Source of the DNA: Candidatus Gastranaerophilales bacterium | GTDB taxonomy: Bacteria > Cyanobacteriota > Vampirovibrionia > Gastranaerophilales > Gastranaerophilaceae | Assembly (NCBI GenBank): GCA_944322935.1 | Contig: CALUQO010000013.1 | Span: forward strand, 1 to 60,098 | DNA length: 60,098 nt | Reading direction: 5' to 3' | In this document: positions 26,585 through 35,468 of the stretch, one piece after another | Position numbering within the stretch: the first letter of the stretch is position 1 | How the letters are laid out: the number at the start of each line of letters is the position of its first letter | Translations under genes and position numbers: made by a program | Notes under the pieces: generated by a model | Told to the model about the DNA's origin: nothing | The model's database searches: none | The model's input: the letters and a program-made list of their open reading frames with translations, nothing else

Positions 26585-26670
26585 TGATTTATTTATCATT
26601 CATAAAAATGATTTATACAGACTGTTTTTTAACAAAGTGTTTGTTGTTATGTACAACACTATGAAAAAAA

Positions 26671-26907
26671 TCAATTATCATTTTTAGAAAAATAGGCATA
26701 CATCCCCGCCAATGAAGAAATAACAGAATTTACAAAAATAGAATTTTTGGCCGGTGATTTGAATACGGTACAACTTCTTCCTACGCAATCTAAGCCGACG
26801 CCAAAGGCAAACCATGCAGATGTTGTGGTTAAAGCTTTTTTAGTCCTGTTAAAGTTATGAGTTTGTGTAGGCTGTGTATTTACATTTTTACAAAAACTTA
26901 CGTGCAT
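26671..26907 (-). CDS. Small membrane-associated protein (78 aa), unknown
   Basis: A polar N-terminus with HNFNRTKK (residues 17-24) is followed by two moderately hydrophobic segments, about 29-43 and 56-70. The plan matches the 111-aa protein at 52616-52951 (a Phe-containing patch, then two hydrophobic helices), which suggests one small family. The start ATG has AGAAAG upstream. It lies between secA and nrdD, apparently on its own transcript. Function unknown. Confidence 0.65.
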   Translation of the reverse strand: MHVSFCKNVNTQPTQTHNFNRTKKALTTTSAWFAFGVGLDCVGRSCTVFKSPAKNSIFVNSVISSLAGMYAYFSKNDN

Positions 26908-26938
26908 TTTATTTCTTTCTATAAAAATCCCATATTAA

Positions 26939-26984
26939 AAGCCGGATATGATATAGACATCTCAGTCTATGCCTTATCCGGCTT
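26939..26984 (-). terminator. Terminator of secA
   Basis: AAGCCGGATA (26939-26948) pairs with TATCCGGCTT (26975-26984), with an inner ATAGAC / GTCTAT stem. On the minus strand it is followed by TTTT. Confidence 0.75.
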
Positions 26985-27059
26985 ATCATTTCTCTGAATG
27001 ACTTGCCCTCCGAGCAACAGTATCCATTCTATTTGATAAAAAATTCAAGTCAACTCGTT

Positions 27060-29861
27060 TTACGTGTCTTTTCCGCAGCAATTTTTGTATTTCTTACCGC
27101 TTCCGCATGGGCACGGGTCATTTCTTCCTATTTTTTGTCCATGCTGTATAGGGCCTGTCGGGATATCTTCATCATCTTCTTTGGGCCCCTGGAAGGTTTG
27201 TGCGGCCTGGGAAAGCTGTGTTTCTATCACGTCATCGTCGCGTCTGTTTACAATCTGCACTCCGAATCTTGTTCTGTAAAGGTATTTAACTGTTTCGGAT
27301 TGAATATCGTGCATCATATTGTTAAACAGGTCATAGGCTTCTCTTTTGTATTCAATAAGAGGGTCTTTTTGCCCGTATGCCCTTAAGCCGATGCCGTCAC
27401 GGAGCATATCGATATTATGAAGGTGGTCAATCCATTTGTTATCAACAACTCTTAGAAGTATATCTTTTTCTATATGCCTCATAACGTTGTTTTCAGAGAA
27501 CGGTTCTTCCGGTTCAAAGACAGCTTCGTACTGTTCTTGAATATCGTTATAGAATCTTATTGTATCTTCTTCATGTTCTCTGTATGCGTCAATAGCCAGT
27601 TTTTTGAGCTTTTCAAAAATAGACTCATAACTCAAGCCCTGAAAATCTTTTACTTCAAGATAGTTAAGCTGCGGTATAAGCGAGTGAATTTCTTTTACCA
27701 TGCCAAGCATATCGTCGTAAATGTATTCCTGCGGGTTTTGTCCCGGAGAGATATAGCTTTTTATGATTCTGTCGATTTCGCACTCAATCATATAATAAAT
27801 ATCTGCAGTAAGGTCTTCGCCTTTAAGTACACGGCGTCTTTGCTGATAGAATTTTTCCCTCTGGATATTCATAACGTCGTCGTATTCAAGTACGCTTTTT
27901 CTTATGTCAAAGTGATAGGTTTCAACTTTTCTTTGAGAAGCTTCTATCTGCCTTGTAATCAAGCCTGATTCAATAGCCATATCTTCTTCAACTTTAAGCG
28001 TGTTCATAAGATTGATTATGTGCTGGCCGCCGAAGATTCTCATCAAGTCGTCTTCAAGCGAGAGGAAGAATCTTGTTGAACCGGGGTCGCCCTGTCTTGC
28101 TGCACGGCCTCTTAACTGGTTATCGATACGTCTTGATTCGTGTCTTTCAGTACCTATTACGTGAAGACCGCCTGCTTTAACAACTTTTTCATGTTCGGCT
28201 TCTGTAATTGTTTTAGCTGCTTTTAAAGCGTAATCTCTTAGTTGTGCGTAATCAGGATGATCCGGCGTAATTCCTTTTTTATCGAGTTCTTCTTTAGCGA
28301 GATACTCGGGGTTGCCGCCCAAGAGAATATCTGTACCTCTACCGGCCATGTTTGTTGCAATTGTTACCGCACCGTAACGTCCTGCCTGTGCAATAATATA
28401 GGCTTCTTTTTCGTGGTGTTTTGCGTTTAAGACATTATGCGGAATATTTTTTGCTTTTAAAAGCGAGGAAAGATATTCGGACTTGTCAATACTGATTGTA
28501 CCGACAAGAACAGGCCTGCCCAGTTTGTGCATTTGAAGAATTTCTTCTACAACCGCAATATACTTTTGTTTTTGAGTTTTATAAACAACATCAGGCAGAT
28601 TTATTCTGATATCCGGTTTGTTTGTCGGAATTGTTGTTACCTCAAGGTTATAAATTTTGCCAAACTCTGCCTCTTCCGTCATTGCTGTACCTGTCATACC
28701 GGCCAGTTTCGGATAAAGTCTGAAAAGGTTCTGGAATGTGATGCTCGCAAGAGTTTGGGTTTCATCTTGAATTTCTACGCCTTCTTTTGCTTCTACAGCC
28801 TGATGCAAGCCGTCAGACCAACGTCTGCCTTCCATCAAACGGCCTGTAAACTCGTCAACAATAACGACTTCACCGTCTTTTATTACGTAATCAGTGTCCT
28901 TTTGATATAGTTCTTTTGCCTTTAACGCCTGCAAAAGGTGGTGTGCATACTGTGTATGAACATCGAACAAATCTTCAATACCCAGCAGTTCTTCTGCTTT
29001 ATCAATACCTTCTTCAGAGAGAATTACGTTCTTATTTTTTTCATCAACCTCATAATCAAGGTCTTTTTTAAGCTGGGGCGCTATTTTAGCCATTGTTTGA
29101 TACAATTGTGCGGATTGTTCCAGACGACCTGAAATAATAAGAGGTGTTCTGGCTTCGTCAATCAAGATGGAGTCAACTTCGTCTATGATAGCGTAATTGT
29201 ATGGGCGCTGCACAAGCATATCAAGGCTGCCCGCCATATTATCTCTCAGGTAGTCAAACCCGAATTCGTTGTTTGTTCCGTAGGTAATATCGCAGGCATA
29301 AGCAGCTCTTTTGCGTTCAAATTCGTTAGGGTCTCTGCCTTGATTAGACAGGATAACACCAACGCTTAAACCGAGGAATTTATAAATTTTACCCATCCAC
29401 TCACTGTCACGTTTTGCAAGATAATCGTTAACTGTGATAACGTGCACACCTTTTCCCGTAAGAGCATTAAGATAGGCAGGAAGTGTTGCAACAAGAGTTT
29501 TACCTTCACCTGTTCTCATCTCTGCAATATGACCGTTATGCAGGAAAATACCGCCGATAAGCTGAACGTCAAAGTGACGCATGTTTAAAACACGTTTACC
29601 GGCTTCTCTTACAACAGCAAAGGCCTCGGGTAAAATTTCATCGAGTGCTTTTTTCTCGAGCTCTCTGTCTTTTTTAAAGTCAGTAGAGTATTCTCTGTTT
29701 TTTAAATGTTCTTTAAATTCTTCTGTTTTGGCCCTTAGTTCCTCGTCTGTGAGTTTCTCCATTTCGGGCTCAAGTTTGTTAATATGTTCGACGACGGGCA
29801 TCATCTTTTTAACCTTTTTCTGGTTAGGATCGCCCAAAAGCTTTAAAAGTAAATCTATCAT
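27060..29861 (-). CDS. secA: Preprotein translocase ATPase SecA
   Basis: 933 aa with the start used here. Motor of the Sec export pathway. It has the MRTGEGKT Walker A motif, [19 protein letters not shown] (Walker B and following), [19 protein letters not shown], and a C-terminal zinc-binding SecB/lipid tail [14 protein letters not shown] chose ATG 29861 ([11 protein letters not shown]) over the TTG at 29879 because GAGG sits 11 nt upstream of the ATG and SecA N-termini begin near there. It is divergent from the 211-aa gene and ends before the hairpin at 26939-26984. Confidence 0.98.
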   Translation of the reverse strand: MIDLLLKLLGDPNQKKVKKMMPVVEHINKLEPEMEKLTDEELRAKTEEFKEHLKNREYSTDFKKDRELEKKALDEILPEAFAVVREAGKRVLNMRHFDVQLIGGIFLHNGHIAEMRTGEGKTLVATLPAYLNALTGKGVHVITVNDYLAKRDSEWMGKIYKFLGLSVGVILSNQGRDPNEFERKRAAYACDITYGTNNEFGFDYLRDNMAGSLDMLVQRPYNYAIIDEVDSILIDEARTPLIISGRLEQSAQLYQTMAKIAPQLKKDLDYEVDEKNKNVILSEEGIDKAEELLGIEDLFDVHTQYAHHLLQALKAKELYQKDTDYVIKDGEVVIVDEFTGRLMEGRRWSDGLHQAVEAKEGVEIQDETQTLASITFQNLFRLYPKLAGMTGTAMTEEAEFGKIYNLEVTTIPTNKPDIRINLPDVVYKTQKQKYIAVVEEILQMHKLGRPVLVGTISIDKSEYLSSLLKAKNIPHNVLNAKHHEKEAYIIAQAGRYGAVTIATNMAGRGTDILLGGNPEYLAKEELDKKGITPDHPDYAQLRDYALKAAKTITEAEHEKVVKAGGLHVIGTERHESRRIDNQLRGRAARQGDPGSTRFFLSLEDDLMRIFGGQHIINLMNTLKVEEDMAIESGLITRQIEASQRKVETYHFDIRKSVLEYDDVMNIQREKFYQQRRRVLKGEDLTADIYYMIECEIDRIIKSYISPGQNPQEYIYDDMLGMVKEIHSLIPQLNYLEVKDFQGLSYESIFEKLKKLAIDAYREHEEDTIRFYNDIQEQYEAVFEPEEPFSENNVMRHIEKDILLRVVDNKWIDHLHNIDMLRDGIGLRAYGQKDPLIEYKREAYDLFNNMMHDIQSETVKYLYRTRFGVQIVNRRDDDVIETQLSQAAQTFQGPKEDDEDIPTGPIQHGQKIGRNDPCPCGSGKKYKNCCGKDT

Positions 29862-29974
29862 TATATATAAAATCCTCAAGTCTGTTTTTATTTTATATCA
29901 ATTTTATCATGCACAAAGAATTTTGCACATAAAAAACTTGTCTTAAATCATCAGGGGTTTACGGCTATTTGAAA

Positions 29975-30003
29975 TTGACAATTTATTAGAAAAAAACTAT
30001 AAT
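29975..30003 (+). promoter_or_regulatory. Consensus sigma-70 promoter
   Basis: Exact TTGACA (29975-29980), a 17-base spacer and exact TATAAT (29998-30003), 44 bases before the ATG of the 211-aa gene, which also has AGGAG upstream. This is the strongest promoter I see in the window. Confidence 0.9.
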
Positions 30004-30047
30004 ACTGCTTAATAATCAGAAATAAATTAGAAATAGGAGTTGTTATT

Positions 30048-30683
30048 ATGAATAATATATTAAAAGTACTCGGTATAATCGTAGTTGTGGTTATCGTTGC
30101 CGCAGCCGGATTCGGTTTGTACTGGTATAACGAACAAAATCCAAAAGGATGTAAAAATCTGGTAACTTCGAAATATTTACCGGTTTTTGAAATATATGAC
30201 GGCGTATCTTACCCTAATGACAGCAAGGAAATGACACCGATTTACGGCATATATAACAGTTGTATGGCTATCGTGCAGGGGAAAAACACCTCTATGGACA
30301 AATGCAAGGCTCTTAACAATTTGAATGAGTCTTTGGACGCTATATATATGAACTCCGCTAACAGCGGCACTCCGCAGGCAAAAGATTATATAAAGCAGTT
30401 TGTTGCTAATTTTAAAACAGAGTTGAATAAAACAACAGCTTCAACTTGTGCAAAGGAATACGCCGCAATACAGGAACAGCTTGCAAAAATAGACAAAGAA
30501 TTAAACACAAAACCCGTATCAAATAAGGATGTTATTCGCGAACAATACACAAAGTATGCCAAAACTATAAACATGCCGGCTGATGCACAACAGCAATTTC
30601 AACAGGTTCAGCAGACTCAACCGGTAGAAACGGCTAATCCGCAGGTTCAAGTTCAAAATAATGCGCTGGAATCAGCAGAATAG
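30048..30683 (+). CDS. Single-TM anchored protein (211 aa), unknown
   Basis: The N-terminal helix (residues 5-27, VLGIIVVVVIVAAAGFGLYW) is followed by a mostly helical exported or surface domain with four cysteines (in GCKNL, NSCM, KCKAL and STCAK) that could form disulfides. The C-terminal 40 residues are Gln/Pro/Val-rich and look disordered. No family recognised. A perfect consensus promoter and a good ribosome binding site suggest high expression, so it may be an abundant envelope protein. It is the only gene on its transcript; repeat C follows. Confidence 0.85.
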   Translation: MNNILKVLGIIVVVVIVAAAGFGLYWYNEQNPKGCKNLVTSKYLPVFEIYDGVSYPNDSKEMTPIYGIYNSCMAIVQGKNTSMDKCKALNNLNESLDAIYMNSANSGTPQAKDYIKQFVANFKTELNKTTASTCAKEYAAIQEQLAKIDKELNTKPVSNKDVIREQYTKYAKTINMPADAQQQFQQVQQTQPVETANPQVQVQNNALESAE

Positions 30684-30729
30684 TTCAAAATTGTTATTTC
30701 TGTGGCATTATATATATAGACAGTTTATT

Positions 30730-30965
30730 TGAGAAAAATTCGTGATAAGACTCTGCCGAACAAAAGCGGCCGGTGGCCGGTTTTGTAAGAGGTAAGTGAT
30801 GTGAACAAATTTTTTGACAAAGCGAACAGTAGAGCGTAAGCGATACTTGTGAGCCTGTCACCGAAACTTAACGAAGTTAAATGTAGGCGAGTGACACATT
30901 GAAAAAGTGAGTCTTTTAGCTTCGAAAGCTCGAAGCTAAAAAGACGACACTAGATTAAATAAAAA
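30730..30965 (+). repeat. Structured intergenic repeat, copy C
   Basis: Bases 30730-30910 match copy A 9-185 closely: the GAGAAAAATTCGTGATAA start, the unit at 30751-30793 with a GGCC-ggt-GGCC inner stem, and the GTCAC/GTGAC hairpin. The second unit and decamer array are missing. They are replaced by an unrelated 35-nt hairpin (30911-30945), followed by the same end motif CGACACTAGATTAAAT. Confidence 0.85.
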
Positions 30966-30977
30966 GTTGGAAGATAT

Positions 30978-33284
30978 ATGCCCGAATACAAATTTGATTT
31001 TAAGCTTGATGATTTTCAAGAAGAAGCTCTGTTTCATATAAACAATGGCAAAAGTGTTGTTGTTTGTGCTCCTACAGGTGCCGGCAAAACTTGCATTGCC
31101 CAGATGGCAATACACAAGGCTCTTAATGAAGGACACAGAATATTTTATACAACACCTTTGAAAGCTTTGTCGAATCAAAAATACAGTGATTTTTCTGAAA
31201 AATACGGTGTTGATAAAGTCGGGCTTTTAACCGGCGATACTTCCATAAACCGTGATGCACAGATAGTCGTTATGACGACCGAAGTTTTCAGGAATATGCT
31301 TTACGGTACTAACTTTGGCTCAGTATCGGACAACTTAAAAGATGTGCGCTATGTTGTGCTGGACGAAGTTCATTACATGAACGATGAGCAAAGAGGTACA
31401 GTGTGGGAAGAAAGTATAATTTATTGTCCTACAAATGTACAGATTATAGCTCTTTCTGCTACCGTTGCAAATTCTCAACAGCTCACTGACTGGATTAATA
31501 CGGTGCATTCAAAAACAGAGCTTGTATATACAGATTTTCGCCCTGTGCCTTTGAGATACTATTATTATGATTCATCAAAACCTAATGACATTTTGCCTTT
31601 GCTTACCCCTGACGGGAAATTAAACAAAAAAATTAAACCCGAATCAAAGGCAAAGTATTTCGGCAGACGTGGGAAAATGCCTCAAAGACAGGTTGCCAAA
31701 GATGTTGTTTCTATATTGCACAAAAAGAATATGCTGCCGGCTATATATTTCACATTTTCACGTAAAAAATGTGATGAACAGATGGAAAAATGTGCCGGAC
31801 TCTGTTTAACCACCCCTGAGGAACAGAAAGAAATAAGACAAATAGTTGACGATTATCTTGCGCAAAATCCATATCTGTATAACAACAAACATCTTGAATA
31901 CGTACTTTGCGGGGTTGCCTCTCACCATGCAGGGCTTTTGCCGGGGTGGAAGGTGCTTGTGGAAAAGTTATTCCAGAAAGGTTTGATAAAAGTTGTTTTT
32001 GCAACGGAAACTCTAGCTGCCGGTATTAATATGCCTGCCCGTTCAACTGTTATAAGCGCGGTTTCCAAACGAACAGATTCCGGACACAGAATGCTTACCC
32101 CCAGTGAATTTTTACAGATGTCAGGGCGTGCGGGACGAAGAGGAATGGATGAAATAGGCTATGTAACAATAATCGGTACTGCTTTTCAGTCGCCCGAAGA
32201 GGTGGCGGAACTTGTTACCAGTGATGCAAACCCTCTTGAAAGCAGATTCTCCCCTACATATTCAATGGTAGTGAACCTCTTGCAAAGATTTACTCTCGAT
32301 GAGGCAAAGGAGCTTATTTTAAAAAGTTTCGGCTATTATTCTTCTACAACAAGACTTACTCCTTTAATGAAACAGCAGCAGGAACTCAACGGAGAAATAG
32401 AAAACTTTAAGGCGTTTAAATGTCCGTTCGGACGCAGTTCAAAAGACATGTTTGTGTATAATAAGCTGCGAAATACCTATGTTGAACAGAGAAAAACCGT
32501 AAAAGTTATGCGTAAACAGGTGAACAAAAAGAAACCGGAAAGTGTTGAATATTTTAAGGATTTTGAAGCAAAGACAAAAGAGCTTTTGCATACTGTTCAG
32601 ACATACCAGTGCGACACCTGTAAGCTGTATCGCAAACACATGAAACAGACAGAGCTTTTAGACCGTTTTCAAAAACGTGCTGACAAGCTGGAAAAAACAA
32701 TTGAATACGAAAAAGATATTTACTGGCGTAAATTTTTAAATCACACTTATGCACTGGAAAAAGCCGGATATCTTGAGAACAACTATCCTAATGAAAAGGG
32801 GTTAACAATCGGGGCTATCCGTGCTGAAAACGAGTTGTTCCTTGCTGAAATAATATTTAGCGGGGTGCTGGATACCCTTAAGGTGGATGAGCTTGCTTCT
32901 GTAATTTGTGCAATAACAACCGAAGATTTAAGAGCCGATGTTTATCCTGAAATACCGATAAGCAAAGGTACAAGAAAGGCTCTAAATAAAATTAAAGATA
33001 TAAGAAGAAGGCTGACTATACTCCAGCGCGACTTTGATATAGAAACCGAGATGTATATAAATTCATACTACTCGCCGTTGATAGAGTACTGGGTAAACGG
33101 CGGAGAATGGGAAGAGCTTATTGAACAGGTGCCCTCCGGCGAGGGAGATGTTGTACGCTGTTTTAAACGTACAATCGACGTGTTAAGGCAACTAACTGTT
33201 ATTCCCAATGTATCTGATGAACTTGTTCAAAATGCGCGCGCAGCAATAGATGCCATCAATCGTTCACCGATTGATATTGATTAA
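30978..33284 (+). CDS. Ski2-like DEVH-box RNA helicase
   Basis: 768-aa superfamily 2 helicase. Motif I APTGAGKT (residues 31-38), motif Ia TTPLKALSNQK, motif II DEVH (about 129), motif III SATVAN, motif V ATETLAAGINMPA and motif VI QMSGRAGRRGMD are all present. The C-terminal half has the DSHCT-like helical region. It resembles Mtr4/Ski2-type helicases, which Cyanobacteria also carry; an RNA unwinding or decay role is likely but untested here. A four-Cys-like patch (YQCDTCKLY) sits near residue 545. GGAAG precedes the ATG, and repeat C lies directly upstream. Confidence 0.92.
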   Translation: MPEYKFDFKLDDFQEEALFHINNGKSVVVCAPTGAGKTCIAQMAIHKALNEGHRIFYTTPLKALSNQKYSDFSEKYGVDKVGLLTGDTSINRDAQIVVMTTEVFRNMLYGTNFGSVSDNLKDVRYVVLDEVHYMNDEQRGTVWEESIIYCPTNVQIIALSATVANSQQLTDWINTVHSKTELVYTDFRPVPLRYYYYDSSKPNDILPLLTPDGKLNKKIKPESKAKYFGRRGKMPQRQVAKDVVSILHKKNMLPAIYFTFSRKKCDEQMEKCAGLCLTTPEEQKEIRQIVDDYLAQNPYLYNNKHLEYVLCGVASHHAGLLPGWKVLVEKLFQKGLIKVVFATETLAAGINMPARSTVISAVSKRTDSGHRMLTPSEFLQMSGRAGRRGMDEIGYVTIIGTAFQSPEEVAELVTSDANPLESRFSPTYSMVVNLLQRFTLDEAKELILKSFGYYSSTTRLTPLMKQQQELNGEIENFKAFKCPFGRSSKDMFVYNKLRNTYVEQRKTVKVMRKQVNKKKPESVEYFKDFEAKTKELLHTVQTYQCDTCKLYRKHMKQTELLDRFQKRADKLEKTIEYEKDIYWRKFLNHTYALEKAGYLENNYPNEKGLTIGAIRAENELFLAEIIFSGVLDTLKVDELASVICAITTEDLRADVYPEIPISKGTRKALNKIKDIRRRLTILQRDFDIETEMYINSYYSPLIEYWVNGGEWEELIEQVPSGEGDVVRCFKRTIDVLRQLTVIPNVSDELVQNARAAIDAINRSPIDID

Positions 33285-33312
33285 AATAGAACAAATTATA
33301 AAAATTATAATA

Positions 33313-33516
33313 TTAAACTCTTATGTCAATGGGGGATTGAAGCTGGGCTGCTGTTATTGTTGACGGGTCTTGAGGTGCTACGGCCATTGCTCCTTGAAGC
33401 AGCTGCAGCGCTATTGCAGCCTGTTGTTTTTGCATACTCAAAGATTTGCAGGCCATTTGCATGCTTGCAGTTTGAGAAGCCATTTGTGAGTTCATTGCAC
33501 TTATTGCATCAGACAT
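33313..33516 (-). CDS. Small YjfB-like protein (67 aa)
   Basis: Begins MSDAISAMNSQMASQTAS and ends QSPIDIRV, an Ala/Met/Gln-rich amphipathic helix. The layout and the terminal IDIxV resemble the YjfB family (labelled 'putative motility protein'), but the match is by memory of the pattern only. I chose ATG 33516 because AAAGGA lies 9 nt before it; the earlier ATG at 33534 overlaps that site. It is first downstream of the 572-aa gene on the same strand, 81 bases away. Confidence 0.6.
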   Translation of the reverse strand: MSDAISAMNSQMASQTASMQMACKSLSMQKQQAAIALQLLQGAMAVAPQDPSTITAAQLQSPIDIRV

Positions 33517-33597
33517 AGTATAAAATCCTTTCAATGGGGTATATATTTAAATATAACACCGCTTTGAAAGGATTTGTATTATACAAATGTTGTATTT

Positions 33598-35316
33598 TTA
33601 TACGTCATAGCCTTTGTTTTGAACAAGAGCTTTAACCGCTTCTTCAAACTTATCAATCAGTTTGTCCGCGTATATTGTATAAACATAATTGTTTGTTGTT
33701 GCTGCCCAATCTGATGTGTAGGACAAAGCGTACTCTGCGCATTGCTGCAGTGCAGAAGTGATGTCCGCATCGGAAATGCCTTTGCCCTGAAGTTTAGAGC
33801 GGACTTTTTCCATTAACGGCTCTAAAATTTCAGACTCGGCTTTTGCCTGAATTTCCGAAGCAGAAGAAACATTTACAACCTGCACATCGTCATCAGCATC
33901 AGCTTCAGCAGCGACGGAGTGCATATCCATGTTGTACATTTCTTTAAATGCCGCTTCTTCTCTTGCAGCCTGTTCTTCTGCAGCTTGGGCTTCCGCAGCT
34001 TTTTGCTCTTCTGTCTTGTTTCCGCAAAGACTGTCAAAGACTTCAAAGAATTTGTCAATGGTGCCCTTAACACTGACTACGGCGCAGGATTTTCTCGCAT
34101 TAACACCTTTTCTGTCAGTACCGGCCCAGTATTCACTGTTTTTGATTTTTTGGTCATCAATTATTCCTTCATCTTCTGTAATAACGAAACCGCCCAAAAC
34201 AGCGTTCATAGCCTGCTGTGCATTGGCTGCAACTTCGTCGGTGTATTGGTCACCGAGCTCTATAGCTAAAGCATTTATCAGGTTGTTTAAAATAGTTGTC
34301 ATCTCTGTTATACCGTCATTGTAGCTGGCATCCAAATCTTTTTTATGCCAATTGCCGTGCCACATTTCGTTATTATTGTATCGGCCGGAAAGACCGGAAC
34401 CGTTCAAGACTGCATTTTTGTCGTATTCGACATTGTCGCCGTCCGATTCCGAACCGTCAGATGAACCGGTGCCGTCCGTACCGTCCGTACCGTCTGTTGA
34501 GCCGAGTTCTTCAAGAGATGCTGTGTTATTTACGACGTGAGAGTGGTCTTCAACCCATTCATTAGCCTGATCAAGGTTGCTCAACAACACATCTTGCAGC
34601 ACTGCCTTGTACTCTGCAGAATTTGTGCCGTATTGTTCTGCAATATCGTTCAGCATTTCCAAGTCACTGTCCGGAAGCCATTGATTGATATTTGCACATA
34701 ATTCATCAAACACATCTTTAGCTATTTGATATTGCGGATCACTCGGATCCATTAACAGAGCATTTAAAATGTAATGTATGTCAAATTCCTGATCAGTTAA
34801 TGTAATGCCGTTGTAAACACTGTTTACTCTGTAGTTTGTTGTGTCCTGACCGTCATCAAGACCGCCAAACGTAATATCTGTTATAACGGCTGATCTGAAG
34901 CCGAATTCTATCATATCTATAGTTGTTCCTTCGGGAAGTCCTATAGCCGAAGCAACTTCATCAGTACTGGTCATTACTCTGTAGTCGCCGGTTGCCCAAT
35001 CAAACTGATAGTATGTTTCATCATCGTCGGATTGATATATTGCGCCGGAACCTTTGCTCAAATGGCTGCCCCCGCTGACGGTATTACCATCTATACCGTC
35101 GCCCGTGGTGTAGTTTTGTTCGCCGGATTCAACATAGTTTTCTGTTTGCTGGGTGAAATAGTCAAGTTTTCCGGACATTTCAAGCCAGGCTTCGAAACCT
35201 AATTTGGATTCAGGGTTATTCTTCTTGTATTGTTGATACTGAGAATAATAAACCTGATATTCGACCATATTGCTGATTGAACCGCTGTTCCCCGCGGCAC
35301 CGACACCTTGTACCAT
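33598..35316 (-). CDS. Acidic protein with Asp/Gly/Thr linker (572 aa), unknown
   Basis: No signal peptide, membrane helix or known domain. Residues 1-270 are mixed and acidic. A low-complexity linker of TDG repeats and Ser/Asp (about 276-296) divides it from a helical C-terminal half that holds an Ala/Glu/Gln-rich coiled-coil-like stretch (about 430-460). AAGGAG stands before the ATG, so it is well translated. It may be a surface or structural protein of this lineage; nothing in the sequence fixes a role. Confidence 0.85.
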   Translation of the reverse strand: MVQGVGAAGNSGSISNMVEYQVYYSQYQQYKKNNPESKLGFEAWLEMSGKLDYFTQQTENYVESGEQNYTTGDGIDGNTVSGGSHLSKGSGAIYQSDDDETYYQFDWATGDYRVMTSTDEVASAIGLPEGTTIDMIEFGFRSAVITDITFGGLDDGQDTTNYRVNSVYNGITLTDQEFDIHYILNALLMDPSDPQYQIAKDVFDELCANINQWLPDSDLEMLNDIAEQYGTNSAEYKAVLQDVLLSNLDQANEWVEDHSHVVNNTASLEELGSTDGTDGTDGTGSSDGSESDGDNVEYDKNAVLNGSGLSGRYNNNEMWHGNWHKKDLDASYNDGITEMTTILNNLINALAIELGDQYTDEVAANAQQAMNAVLGGFVITEDEGIIDDQKIKNSEYWAGTDRKGVNARKSCAVVSVKGTIDKFFEVFDSLCGNKTEEQKAAEAQAAEEQAAREEAAFKEMYNMDMHSVAAEADADDDVQVVNVSSASEIQAKAESEILEPLMEKVRSKLQGKGISDADITSALQQCAEYALSYTSDWAATTNNYVYTIYADKLIDKFEEAVKALVQNKGYDV

Positions 35317-35468
35317 TGTGGCTCCTTATCTTTTTTGCTTTATAACTTTCCCTGTTATATGAAAGCATTTTATTGCTTCCATGTTATATATCGGGCATAA
35401 GGGCCTAAAACTTTAATAAATTGAAGTATGTTTGTAACAAAAATTTACAATTTTTATAAAAACAACAA

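Noticed and set aside
26636-26662. NrdR box upstream of nrdD
   Set aside because: The TGTTGT/ACAACA inverted repeat does not fit the 16-bp NrdR consensus and lies far upstream of the promoter.
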